A DNA stretch of 64,000 nt from GWB2-37-7 sp942492835 (GCA_942492835.1 OW818645.1:3472001-3536000); one strand, 5' to 3'. Shown: positions 26,953-35,631, counted from the first letter of the stretch. A program made the numbers and translations. The notes: generated by a model from the sequence alone, not told the origin.

Positions 26953-28341
26953 ATGAATAAAAATGTAAAAGTTCTGCTTATCATATTACTGACCCTGTTA
27001 TTATCCATTTTCCTTTCAGCTTGTACGTCAGTCTCAAAACAAGCAGGCAGTACACAAATATTAAAATTCAAGTCAGGTACTTATACAGCGACTGCAACGG
27101 GGAAAGAAGGACCTGTAAAGGTTGAGGTAGCATTTGATGAAAGTAGCATAAAATCCATCAAGGTTTTAGAAAACAATGAAACTGTCGGTTATGGTGACAA
27201 GGCGATTGCTAAACTGCCTGAAGCGTTAGTTGAAAAGCAGTCATTTAGTGTAGATGTTGTATCAGGTGCAACCTTGACTAGCAGAGCAATATTTAATGCA
27301 GTAGCAGATTGTATCAAACAAGCAGGTGAAGATCCGAAAAAACTTGGGTTTATAGATTCCGAAGAGACATCTGAAAGTCAGACATTTACAATAGTTGGAT
27401 TATCTAAGGATGAAATTGTTCTTAGTGGAGAAGAGCTTAAGTCTATGGAGATTGTTGAGAGAAAAGCTGTTTCAATTGACTCCAAAGGTGAAAAATCTGA
27501 AACTATAGCAAAAGGCGTACTGCTTTCGTCAATCTTAGAGAAGTACAATGCTTCTTTGGAGCAATATAATTCAATAGTTACAACTGCTTCTGATGGATAC
27601 TCCATTGAGATACCGTCAGATATTTTACATAAACGCGATATTGTTATAGCTTATGAGATAAATGGGGATCCTGTTGATTTACGAATAGTTGTTCCTGATG
27701 AAAGAGCAATGTATTGGTTGAAATTCCTTACAAAGCTAGAACTGATGAGCGAGATTAAAACTTCCGAAGCAACTAAGGCAATTATATTGGAAACAGCTGT
27801 AAAACAGCTTAAACCAGAGAATTATAAATACTACGATTCACAGGATAAAGCAGTTTCCATAGATAGTATTCTAAAAAAATATATCACCGATACACCAGAT
27901 TTTGTTCAATTGGTAGCTGGTGATATGAAGAAGAACGAGAAGTATTCTATATTTAGTAAGCAATATATAAAAATTTCTGGTGAAGAATCACCTTTGTTTA
28001 TAGGACCTGATCTTCCAGAGGGTATGCGTGTCAAAAACTTGATTTATACAAAGGTTGGTACACAGGCTTTATTTAGCATAGGTGCTACCAAAGGCATACT
28101 CGCAGAAAAATCAATAAATGGTGTTACTGGGATTGCTCTTACTTCAGCTTTGGAGTATATGGGTTTTGGAAAGGCAGATGGTTATACCTTTACAGGTATT
28201 GATGGCTACAGCGTTAGAATAGATGCAAAAGATATAGATAAAGGCGTTCTATTCCCAGATGGAGATGCTGTTACTGTTAAATTTGTAGGACTTGACTCAA
28301 AAACTACTGTGAAACAGTTACTAACCATTGACACAAAGTAA
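26953..28341 (+). CDS. Lipoprotein with FMN-binding and molybdopterin-like domains
   Basis: This 462-residue lipoprotein has lipobox LSAC (Cys24). Residues about 42-125 are an FMN-binding domain with the motif DVVSGATLT; in this family the Thr of SGAT-x-T is covalently flavinylated by ApbE. It is followed by molybdopterin-fold-like regions: about 135-255 with KGVLLSSILEKY, TASDGYSIEIP and DLRIVVPDERAMYWLKFLTK, and further less clear copies to the C-terminus (GVTGIALTSALEYMGFG, GIDGYSVRI). It may bind the cofactor at the membrane surface and reduce it or its partner. No apbE gene is in the window. Confidence 0.72.
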   Translation: MNKNVKVLLIILLTLLLSIFLSACTSVSKQAGSTQILKFKSGTYTATATGKEGPVKVEVAFDESSIKSIKVLENNETVGYGDKAIAKLPEALVEKQSFSVDVVSGATLTSRAIFNAVADCIKQAGEDPKKLGFIDSEETSESQTFTIVGLSKDEIVLSGEELKSMEIVERKAVSIDSKGEKSETIAKGVLLSSILEKYNASLEQYNSIVTTASDGYSIEIPSDILHKRDIVIAYEINGDPVDLRIVVPDERAMYWLKFLTKLELMSEIKTSEATKAIILETAVKQLKPENYKYYDSQDKAVSIDSILKKYITDTPDFVQLVAGDMKKNEKYSIFSKQYIKISGEESPLFIGPDLPEGMRVKNLIYTKVGTQALFSIGATKGILAEKSINGVTGIALTSALEYMGFGKADGYTFTGIDGYSVRIDAKDIDKGVLFPDGDAVTVKFVGLDSKTTVKQLLTIDTK

Positions 28342-28367
28342 TAGAAATAATATTTGTGAGGCGGAGT

Positions 28368-28943
28368 ATGTTAAAAAAACTGATAGGTAGAATGTCTATT
28401 TTTGAGTTAGTGATTATTTCTTTGATGGCTGCAGTTGGTGTAGCCATCAAAAGTGTTATTGTTCCTCTTGTTCACATTATAACAGGCCCTTTATATATAC
28501 CAGGCGGGGTGGTGGCTGGAGGAATATACATGCTTTTTATTGTGCTTTCAACGTCTATTACTGGACGTTTGGGAGCTTCTACACTAACTGGTCTTGTTCA
28601 GGGTATCCTAGTTATTATTACAGGAATATCAGGTTCACATGGTATTATGAGCTTGTTAACCTATACTGCACCAGGCTTAGCTGTGGATTTTGTGATGCTG
28701 ATAACAAGACACCGAGGCCGATGTATTTTATGCTGTTTTTTAGGTTGCATTGCTGCCAACCTAACGGGAACATTGCTAGTAGGCTCAGTGTTTTTTAATA
28801 TGCCTATGATTCCGTTACTTCTAAGTCTTACAGCAAGTGCATTATCAGCAGGTATTGGTGGTGTTATAGCTTGGAATATAACAAAACAGCTGAAACGCAT
28901 TGGGATTATATCCTGGGAGGTAGATAAAAATGAAGAAACTTAG
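28368..28943 (+). CDS. ECF transporter S component (substrate-binding subunit)
   Basis: This is a membrane protein of about 191 residues with about five or six hydrophobic segments. The PGGVVAGGIYMLFIVLSTSI and GRLGASTLTGLVQGILVII stretches are typical of ECF S components related to the ThiW/YkoE groups. GAGGCGG before ATG 28368 makes this start better than the GTG at 28356. The matching ATPases and T component are encoded at 30887-32955, so the transporter is a dedicated one. The substrate is unknown; gene context points to a pterin cofactor or related compound. Confidence 0.8.
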   Translation: MLKKLIGRMSIFELVIISLMAAVGVAIKSVIVPLVHIITGPLYIPGGVVAGGIYMLFIVLSTSITGRLGASTLTGLVQGILVIITGISGSHGIMSLLTYTAPGLAVDFVMLITRHRGRCILCCFLGCIAANLTGTLLVGSVFFNMPMIPLLLSLTASALSAGIGGVIAWNITKQLKRIGIISWEVDKNEET

Positions 28944-30372
28944 CATTATGCTCTTGCTGATTCTTCTCATTACAGCCTGTTCCTCACAAGATAAGCAAGG
29001 GTTTATGCTGCACTTTTCGGTCATTGGTGATGTAGAGACTACTAAACAGATTGCATCAATGGATGGATTTAGCACAGTTAAGACTGAGCATAATGGAAAG
29101 AGGGTTGACACTTTGTGCCTGGCTGATGTAATAGCACAAGCAAAGCCAAGGTCTGACAGCTTTGATATTATATTAAAGGGTGATGATGGTCTGTCTTCAA
29201 GGATAGATGGCTCAACTGCTAAGGACTGCTATATTGCATTTTCAAATGAGTATGCATGGGAATGTATAAATCCTAAGCATCCTATATCAAGCCAAATAAA
29301 AAGGCTTTCTGAAATTATAATTGTTACTAAGGTAGATGCAATAGCAAATGATTTAGGAAAAATCGGACTTGTTGATTTAAATAATAGCAGATTTGTAACT
29401 CCTGGACAGCTTCTAGCTGGCAGCTTTATGTATATTAATCAGCAGGAGGGACGTTCAGAAAAAAACGGAAATTATGTTACTGTATATACTCCACATAAGC
29501 AAATATCAATTAGTGAGCTTATAAAAGAACCTAACAATCTCTATATAGCAGGTTACAAAGGCGCTGTAGCTTACGACCGTAGAAATGGAAGCTTTGAGCT
29601 TTGTGAAAATAGCGTTAATTATGTATATGAAGATGGAAAAAATGTGATTGAGAATATAAGCGGAATAATGTCCAATCCCCCCCTAATATCGGTTATGGAT
29701 GTATATAAGGACAGTCTGCATATGCTGGAAAAGAATGAAAAGGTACTTGTAATCTTGCTTGATGGATTTGGGTATAAAATGTACAAAAATGCTGAAGCCA
29801 CAGGAAGTATACCTTATCTTAGCAGCTGTGACCTACAGCGGGCAGTAACTGTATTCCCGTCTATTTCCAATGTGTCACTTGCTTCAATGCTTTCTGGCAA
29901 ACCTCCCATAGAAAACAGTATTGCTGCCAAAAAAGATAAAGAACTTATAGGTGATGATTTATTTAAGACTGCTTCTGATGCTGGAAATGTATGTATGTAC
30001 ATAGAGGGCGATTTAAAGCTTATAAATACTTCGCTAGAACCATCCTTAAATGCTGATAGTAATAGTAATGGAACAGATGATGAAGTTTATGAAAATGCAT
30101 TGAAGGCTATATCCCAAGATCCAAAGTTATTGTTTGTTCATTTTCATGGTATAGATGACACAGCACATAAGAATGGCCCGTATTCTGAACAAACTGCACA
30201 AAAGATTCGTGAGCTTGATGCCATGTCAGCCAAGCTTGCAGCAATGTGGACTGGGAAAATTATCATACTTGCAGATCATGGACAGCATAATAGCGGAGAG
30301 GTTGGTACACACGGTGTATTTTGTGAGGAGGACATGCTGGTGCCTTATGGAATAATAGGAGGTCAAAAATGA
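28930..30372 (+). CDS. Lipoprotein: molybdopterin-like domain plus nucleotide pyrophosphatase
   Basis: This 480-residue lipoprotein has lipobox ITAC (Cys17). Residues about 25-140 look like another molybdopterin-fold domain (DGFSTVKTEHNGKRVDTLCLADVI, KGDDGLSSRIDG, EIIIVTKVD). Residues about 270-480 are a type I phosphodiesterase/nucleotide pyrophosphatase of the alkaline phosphatase superfamily: VILLDGFG metal site, a Ser in FPSISNVS at the nucleophile position, HFHGIDDTAH, and ADHGQH. Such enzymes split phosphodiester and pyrophosphate bonds. Outside the cell it could trim a molybdopterin dinucleotide to the mononucleotide form before uptake (inference). The start overlaps the S-component gene by 14 bases. 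Confidence 0.75.
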   Translation: MKKLSIMLLLILLITACSSQDKQGFMLHFSVIGDVETTKQIASMDGFSTVKTEHNGKRVDTLCLADVIAQAKPRSDSFDIILKGDDGLSSRIDGSTAKDCYIAFSNEYAWECINPKHPISSQIKRLSEIIIVTKVDAIANDLGKIGLVDLNNSRFVTPGQLLAGSFMYINQQEGRSEKNGNYVTVYTPHKQISISELIKEPNNLYIAGYKGAVAYDRRNGSFELCENSVNYVYEDGKNVIENISGIMSNPPLISVMDVYKDSLHMLEKNEKVLVILLDGFGYKMYKNAEATGSIPYLSSCDLQRAVTVFPSISNVSLASMLSGKPPIENSIAAKKDKELIGDDLFKTASDAGNVCMYIEGDLKLINTSLEPSLNADSNSNGTDDEVYENALKAISQDPKLLFVHFHGIDDTAHKNGPYSEQTAQKIRELDAMSAKLAAMWTGKIIILADHGQHNSGEVGTHGVFCEEDMLVPYGIIGGQK

Positions 30373-30890
30373 AAAACAATCAAACGAAGATAGTCATTAT
30401 TGTTATAGCGGTGCTGTTAGTTTTAGTATGTGTATTAGCAGCTTTGAATGCTAAATCCGTAGAAGCTAAAAAAGCCATGTTAGAAGCACAGACATTTACT
30501 ATAAGCACTGAGTCGAAAACATATGAAGTCAATATGGACATGATTAATAGCATAGGTATACAGGATATAAGTGCAAATCTTAAAAGGAATGGCAAGGCAG
30601 CCGAAGAAAAGGTGTATCAAGGCGTTCCGTTCAAAGCAATAATAGATAAGCTTAGTATAGACAGCCAAGGAGTACAAAGCTTTATTTTCACAGCAGCAGA
30701 TGGTTATGCAAGTGCAGTGACAAAAGACAAAGCCATGGATGATAAAAACTGTTTTGTAGTTACCTCTGTGGGAGGAAAAGCCCTTGGAAGCAAGGAAAAC
30801 GGAGGTTCTGGACCATTTATGATGATACTTGCAAAGGAACAATTCAGTCAACAATGGTGTAAATTTCTAATAGAGGTCAAAAGTAAATGA
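30369..30890 (+). CDS. Membrane-anchored molybdopterin-fold-like protein
   Basis: This 173-residue protein has an N-terminal membrane anchor (residues 8-26, IVIIVIAVLLVLVCVLAAL). The exported domain ends with a GGSGPFMMILAKEQFSQQWCKFLIEVK pattern (across two segments), close to the strand-turn of sulfite-oxidase-type molybdopterin domains (GPLRLVVP...WVK in the family). YQGVPFKAIIDKLSID and FTAADGYASAVTKD match the same places in the two lipoproteins upstream. Translation is coupled: its ATGA overlaps the preceding stop and its end overlaps the ATPase gene. It is likely a cofactor-binding subunit near the ECF complex. Confidence 0.7.
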   Translation: MKNNQTKIVIIVIAVLLVLVCVLAALNAKSVEAKKAMLEAQTFTISTESKTYEVNMDMINSIGIQDISANLKRNGKAAEEKVYQGVPFKAIIDKLSIDSQGVQSFIFTAADGYASAVTKDKAMDDKNCFVVTSVGGKALGSKENGGSGPFMMILAKEQFSQQWCKFLIEVKSK

Positions 30891-31558
30891 GTGTGCTTTT
30901 GACACAAAACCTAAGCTTTTCGTACCCAGGCAAGGAGCCATTGTTTAGAGATATATCCATTGATGTTCATGAGGGTGAAGCCTTGGCGATAACTGGCGCT
31001 TCAGGCTGTGGGAAAAGTACATTGCTCTATTGCTTGTGCGGTATAATTCCAAGAACCTTTAAAGGCAAGCTATCTGGAGATATATTAATATGCGGAAAGA
31101 ATATCTCTGATATTTCACGACATGAGATGGCTTCATTACTTGGTATAGTGTTCCAAAACCCGGAGTGTCAGCTTATTTGCGATACTGTAGAGGATGAGAT
31201 AGCCTTTGGACCAGAAAACCTATGTCTTTCAAAAGAAGAAATAGGAAACAGGATTGATGAAGCACTAAAGATAGTAGGTATGGAGAAATATCGATACTCA
31301 CACCCTGAGAAGCTCTCTGGTGGACAAAAACAGCTTGTAGCAATTGCAAGTGTACTTGCCTTAAGACCGCGTATATTGCTTTTTGATGAAGTAATGTCAC
31401 AGGTTGACTCTGCTGGCAAGGAGCTGATATTAGACTGCATTAGCCGATTGAAGCAAAATGGTCATACCTTTGTTATGGTTGACCATGATGCCAGTAATCT
31501 GAAAGCAGCAGATAAAATACTCAGGCTTTTACCTATTGGGGGTATAGAAAATGAGTAG
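30887..31558 (+). CDS. ecfA: ECF transporter ATPase A
   Basis: This 223-residue ABC ATPase has Walker A GASGCGKST (37-45), a Q-loop in GIVFQNPECQL, the LSGGQKQL signature and Walker B ILLFDEV. The FQNPE motif after the Q is characteristic of energy-coupling-factor ATPases. Here the usual Pro of DEP is Val-Met (DEVMSQ). It pairs with the ATPase at 31551 and overlaps it by 8 bases. Confidence 0.9.
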   Translation: MSVLLTQNLSFSYPGKEPLFRDISIDVHEGEALAITGASGCGKSTLLYCLCGIIPRTFKGKLSGDILICGKNISDISRHEMASLLGIVFQNPECQLICDTVEDEIAFGPENLCLSKEEIGNRIDEALKIVGMEKYRYSHPEKLSGGQKQLVAIASVLALRPRILLFDEVMSQVDSAGKELILDCISRLKQNGHTFVMVDHDASNLKAADKILRLLPIGGIENE

Positions 31559-32213
31559 CTTTATTACGCTTGATAATATATTTTACACATATCCTGACAG
31601 CAGCTTTTCAATACAAGACATTTCAATTGACTTTCAAATAGGAAAATGCACTGGACTGATAGGTGCAAATGGATGTGGTAAAACAACCTTGTCAAAGGTT
31701 ATTGCAGGGCTTATACGTCCACAATCTGGCAGGGTATTAATTGAGGGTGAAGATACAGCAAAAAAGTCTCTAGCATGGATTGGAAGTAAAATAGGATACC
31801 TTTTTCAGGAACCTTCACACCAGATATTTGCACCCATTGTAAATGAGGAGATTAGCTTTGCTTTGACATTAAAGGGTATGAGCAAGGAGGATGCTGATAA
31901 ACTCACTGCTGAAATGCTCCAGCGGTTTGATCTAACTAAGGTTGCAGATAATTCTACCCTGCGTTTAAGCCGTGGTGAAAAGCAAAGACTTGCACTGGCT
32001 GCAATTCTTGCAAATAAACCGTCATATATAGTGCTTGATGAGCCAACGACAGGACTTGATCAAAACCGAAGGGAAATGCTTTCGGGGACAATTGACCAGC
32101 TTTTGTGTGACGGGATTGGGATTATACTTATAAGCCATGACCTAACATTTGTTAATCGCCATGTGGACGGGACAATTAAAATGAAAGATGGGGGTATTTA
32201 TGAAGAATCATAA
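31551..32213 (+). CDS. ecfA': ECF transporter ATPase A'
   Basis: This is the second ABC ATPase, 220 residues, with Walker A GANGCGKTT (38-46), FQEPSHQIFAP after the Q-loop, signature LSRGEKQR (one change from LSGGE) and Walker B IVLDEPTTGLD. Together with the ATPase encoded just upstream it forms the heterodimer that drives the EcfT/S-component complex. Its end overlaps the T-component gene. Confidence 0.9.
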   Translation: MSSFITLDNIFYTYPDSSFSIQDISIDFQIGKCTGLIGANGCGKTTLSKVIAGLIRPQSGRVLIEGEDTAKKSLAWIGSKIGYLFQEPSHQIFAPIVNEEISFALTLKGMSKEDADKLTAEMLQRFDLTKVADNSTLRLSRGEKQRLALAAILANKPSYIVLDEPTTGLDQNRREMLSGTIDQLLCDGIGIILISHDLTFVNRHVDGTIKMKDGGIYEES

Positions 32214-32955
32214 AGTATGCTATGATCCACGTACATACCTTGCAATTGCAATCGGCTCGTCTATATTAGCTGTTCTACTGCAAAAGGGTTACATGATAGG
32301 TGTACTGACTATAGTTCTTTTTATTTGCACAGTTTGCTTTGGAGTTGATATACGGAAGGTATTTAAGAAGCTTAAGCGACTGTGGCAGGTCATTATTCTA
32401 GTAGCTATCATGCAAAGTCTGTTTCAGCCAAGCGGCAGAGTGTTACTGGCTTTCTATGACATTACTATCATATCTTCTGGCGGTCTTGAAAAGGGTATTG
32501 TTGTTCTTTGTAGGCTAGCAATTCTAATAATGGGAGGCTCCTTGCTGGCTAAATGCGGTACACGTTCCTTAATTAGAGCGATGATACAGATGAAAGTTCC
32601 TTATGAGCTTGCATACATGGTATCTATTGCTATTCGTTTTCTACCCATATTTAGCAGTGAGTTAAAGGATGCACTTATTTCGTTACAGCTGAGAGGTGTA
32701 GATATAGGTAGAATCAAATGGAGTAAACGCATAAAGGTATACAGTTATCTAATGCTGCCTGTTGTTGCAGGTTCTATAGCGAAGGCTCAGGATTTGGCAA
32801 TTGCTATGGAAATGAGAGGCTTCAGGGCGTATCCTACGAGGACAAGCTATTACATACTGAAAATAAAATCTGTGGATATGCTTATCATATCTGTGGCTAT
32901 AATATTTGAAACTATTATGCTGTATTGGTGGGCTATAGAAAAATTTAACTTCTGA
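32200..32955 (+). CDS. ecfT: ECF transporter T component
   Basis: This is a membrane protein of about 251 residues with at least five hydrophobic segments. It includes the IRFLPIFSSELKDALISLQLRGV motif, one of the conserved Ala-Arg-Gly-type coupling helices of EcfT, and a second MEMRGFRAYPTRTSY. ATG 32200 follows GGGGGT at good distance and is preferred to ATG 32188. EcfT links the two ATPases to the S component encoded at 28368, completing a group-I-type dedicated ECF transporter. Confidence 0.88.
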   Translation: MKNHKVCYDPRTYLAIAIGSSILAVLLQKGYMIGVLTIVLFICTVCFGVDIRKVFKKLKRLWQVIILVAIMQSLFQPSGRVLLAFYDITIISSGGLEKGIVVLCRLAILIMGGSLLAKCGTRSLIRAMIQMKVPYELAYMVSIAIRFLPIFSSELKDALISLQLRGVDIGRIKWSKRIKVYSYLMLPVVAGSIAKAQDLAIAMEMRGFRAYPTRTSYYILKIKSVDMLIISVAIIFETIMLYWWAIEKFNF

Positions 32956-32973
32956 TAAGGTAAAGGAGCAAAT

Positions 32974-33732
32974 ATGAAAGTATTTAGTGTTACTGGGTTT
33001 ACCCAAAGTGGAAAAACAACAACAATTGAGAAAATCATTACGGAGCTGCGTAGTAGAGGTTATTCGGTTGGATCAGTTAAGGAAATTCATTTTGAGGACT
33101 TTAAGATAGATAAGGAAGGCACCAACACTTATCGTCACAAGCAAGCAGGCTCTCAGCTGGTTACAGCACTTGGGTACTATGAGACAGATATATTATTTCA
33201 AGAGAAGCTGCAAATCGAAAAGGTGCTAGAGCTTTACAATTATGATTATGTCATTTTGGAGGGCGTATCTGACGGTAACTTTCCTATGATATTGACAGCA
33301 CACAATGAACAGGAGCTTGATGAGCGATGGAGTCCTTATGTATTTTGCGTATCGGGGCGGATTTCAAAGGATATGACAGAGTATCGAGGAGTTCGGGCGA
33401 TTGATGCTATGACTGATATAGCTACTCTCGTTGATTTTATAGAGCTTAAGGTTTACGATAAGCTTCCAGCATTTCCACCTCAATGCTGCTCGGCTTGCGG
33501 TTTCAGCTGTGATGAAATGGGCAAAAGGATAATTTCTGGTATTGCTCATAGAAGTGACTGCAAAATCAGCAATGGTGACATCAAATTGTATATAGGTGAA
33601 AAAGAGATTTCTATGGTTCCTTTTGTGCAGGCGTTGCTTAGAAATGCTGTCCTTGGAGTTGTAAAAGAGCTTGATGGATACAAGGATAATGCTGCTATAA
33701 AGGTAACTCTTGGAGATAAAAATAATGATTGA
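32974..33732 (+). CDS. mobB: MobB-like GTP-binding protein with C-terminal Cys cluster
   Basis: This 252-residue protein begins with a MobB P-loop (VTGFTQSGKTTTIEKII) and a SVKEIHFEDF motif where MobB normally has K-x-x-x-H. VILEGVSDGNFPMIL follows (E in the Walker B-like site). MobB acts as an adaptor in building molybdopterin guanine dinucleotide. A C-terminal extension has a CCSACGFSC cluster and a later Cys in HRSDC, seen in some anaerobe MobB proteins and suggestive of an iron-sulfur or zinc site. It is the strongest link of this operon to molybdenum or tungsten cofactor metabolism. Confidence 0.82.
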   Translation: MKVFSVTGFTQSGKTTTIEKIITELRSRGYSVGSVKEIHFEDFKIDKEGTNTYRHKQAGSQLVTALGYYETDILFQEKLQIEKVLELYNYDYVILEGVSDGNFPMILTAHNEQELDERWSPYVFCVSGRISKDMTEYRGVRAIDAMTDIATLVDFIELKVYDKLPAFPPQCCSACGFSCDEMGKRIISGIAHRSDCKISNGDIKLYIGEKEISMVPFVQALLRNAVLGVVKELDGYKDNAAIKVTLGDKNND

Positions 33733-34375
33733 ATTCCTTTCTAAACGCAACAAGGTACTGTTAGATAATGGGATGATCATAAAAAAGTACCACGCTTATG
33801 GAATATCAGCATATGAGGAAAGCATGCTTAAAAAGCTTCATAGCTTCGGCTTGAATGTTCCAAAGGTATTATTGGCAGATGCTTCAGAAATACAGATGGA
33901 GTATATCATAGGTCAAACATTGCTTGAAAGGCTTGAACTTATGGAAAAGGAAAATGCTGGATCGAAACCACAGCAAATTCTCTCTGAAATGCTAGCGGAC
34001 TGGTTTTTGAAGTATTATGAAGCGGTAGATTTTAATCATACAGCTATTTTGCGAGGAGATATAAACTGTCGGAATTTCATAGCAAATGAGCTAGGTATAT
34101 GGGGAGTAGACTTTGAAGATGAAGTAATAGGAGAGAAGGAAATGGATATTGGAAGGCTTATTGCTTTCATACTTACCTATGAGCCATCCTTTACAGCATG
34201 GAAATATGAGTTTTGTAACTTGCTTGAAGCTGTAATGTGTCAAAAACTTTCTCTTGATCGGGTAAAGCTTCATAAATACCAATACATTGAATATGAAGAA
34301 ATGAGCAAACGCAGGTCGGGATTTAAAGTGCCTGAGGATTTAGATAAACTTATAGCATTTAGCTTAGAAGACTAG
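33725..34375 (+). CDS. Bud32/RIO-like small kinase
   Basis: This 216-residue protein has the compact protein-kinase-like fold of Bud32 and related small kinases: IIKKYH (ATP Lys), an ExxMLKKL helix, MEYIIGQ hinge, a catalytic RGDINCRNF loop, and GVDFEDEVIGEKEMDIGRLIAFI in place of DFG-x(n)-E. The DFE variant is unusual. ATG 33725 overlaps the mobB stop by 8 bases and has GGAG upstream, so it is co-translated. The substrate is unknown; as the last gene in the putative cofactor operon it may phosphorylate a small molecule or a protein of the pathway. Confidence 0.65.
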   Translation: MIEFLSKRNKVLLDNGMIIKKYHAYGISAYEESMLKKLHSFGLNVPKVLLADASEIQMEYIIGQTLLERLELMEKENAGSKPQQILSEMLADWFLKYYEAVDFNHTAILRGDINCRNFIANELGIWGVDFEDEVIGEKEMDIGRLIAFILTYEPSFTAWKYEFCNLLEAVMCQKLSLDRVKLHKYQYIEYEEMSKRRSGFKVPEDLDKLIAFSLED

Positions 34376-34407
34376 ACATATATATTATCCTGGCACATCA
34401 AATTTTG

Positions 34408-34458
34408 ATTGTAATAAAGGTATGCTTAACAATCATCACACCTTTATTACAATATTTT
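34408..34458. terminator. Terminator with perfect 14-bp stem
   Basis: ATTGTAATAAAGGT (34408-34421) is the exact complement of 34440-34453, with an 18-base loop and ATTTT after it. It separates the converging operon (plus) and the LGFP/CFI-box gene (minus) and may serve both. Confidence 0.8.
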
Positions 34459-34482
34459 AGTAGAATAGAGTTTAACTAATAA

Positions 34483-35631
34483 TTATTCAACTACATACTT
34501 ATCCTTTAATTCATTTACAATTGACATATAGTTTTTGTAAGCTTCCTCCATTTTGCCCTCTTGAATCAAATCCACAGATTTTCTAACTAAGCGTTCAAAT
34601 AGATATTCATAAATACTTTTGGAATTATCAAGGGTATTTATTTTATGTACAATTTGAGGTGCAATCCATGAATATTCATTAAGAATTTCATTTCCCTCAG
34701 GGAGGTTTACAAGGTATTCATTCCTGAATTTTCTCAAAGTTTCAAGTTCTACACAGTCATCGGGAAGCCCTTTTGCTTCAGTACATGCTGTTGTAATAAA
34801 GCAGGCAGGTTCAATATATACATTTAGGTCACCATTTGGTACTACTTTTACAGATAGAATATTAATACCTGCTGGTATGCTGCTTACTACATTGGGTTTC
34901 CATAGCATAGGATCTAGGGCACTTCGGAATTTGTTGTTAATACTTGATGCACTAACTCCCATTGATGTTGGCCACGGCACATGAGTATGCGCACTCCAAT
35001 TCGTGAGATAAGCCTTCACTTTTTTATCAGAACGATCATATGAGATTTCAATCCATAAATCAATATTTGATGTTGGATCAGGCATCGCGGATACGTCTAT
35101 TCCAATATTCACATGGATTCTGTATCTTCTATTATGTACTGCTGAACCATCATATGAGTAATCAGTTACCTCTGCAAGATAAGGACCATTCTTTATGTAT
35201 ACAGAACTATTAGAGGTTAAAGCAGGGGTTATAATTTTATTTATTTCGAGGACAACTTCGCCAGCGGTTCTGCTAGCATTATTTATAGTCAGCTTTGATA
35301 AGGGAACTGCATTATCATTTCCATACTTCCAGAATACAACTCCGTTTTCAAAGTCATTATACCTGTTCTTGCTACCTTCGGAGGTGGGGATTTCATCAGA
35401 TATGGGATAGCCAAGCTCAGAATTTGTTTCCCAGCCTTTACTTTCCCAGTAGCCTCTTATAAGACCGTGTATTTCATGTGCACCTGTTAATGGGCTCCAA
35501 TAAATAGAACCGTTCTGATAGTGACGATAATGTCCAGTACCGTCAGGACATACTAGCTCTCCTGTAACGGATGAACCGAGAAACCCTTGTGCTCCTCCAA
35601 GGCTGGAATATTTAATATCAATTTCACTCAT
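34483..35631 (-). CDS. LGFP-repeat protein with CFI-box C-terminus
   Basis: This 382-residue protein has no signal peptide. The N-terminus has about two LGFP-type repeats (GFLGSSVTGE...YRHYQNGSIYWSP, then ELGYPISDE...YNDFENGVVFW), which in other proteins bind cell-wall or extracellular glycans. The centre (about 110-285) is beta-rich and unassigned. The C-terminal 100 residues start with CFITTACTEAKGLPDDC and LETLRKFRNEYL, the CFI-box motif, a small conserved domain found at the end of many bacterial proteins and of unknown role. It has a good AAGGAAGGTGA site. It stands alone, and its relation to the eCIS is unknown. Confidence 0.72.
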   Translation of the reverse strand: MSEIDIKYSSLGGAQGFLGSSVTGELVCPDGTGHYRHYQNGSIYWSPLTGAHEIHGLIRGYWESKGWETNSELGYPISDEIPTSEGSKNRYNDFENGVVFWKYGNDNAVPLSKLTINNASRTAGEVVLEINKIITPALTSNSSVYIKNGPYLAEVTDYSYDGSAVHNRRYRIHVNIGIDVSAMPDPTSNIDLWIEISYDRSDKKVKAYLTNWSAHTHVPWPTSMGVSASSINNKFRSALDPMLWKPNVVSSIPAGINILSVKVVPNGDLNVYIEPACFITTACTEAKGLPDDCVELETLRKFRNEYLVNLPEGNEILNEYSWIAPQIVHKINTLDNSKSIYEYLFERLVRKSVDLIQEGKMEEAYKNYMSIVNELKDKYVVE

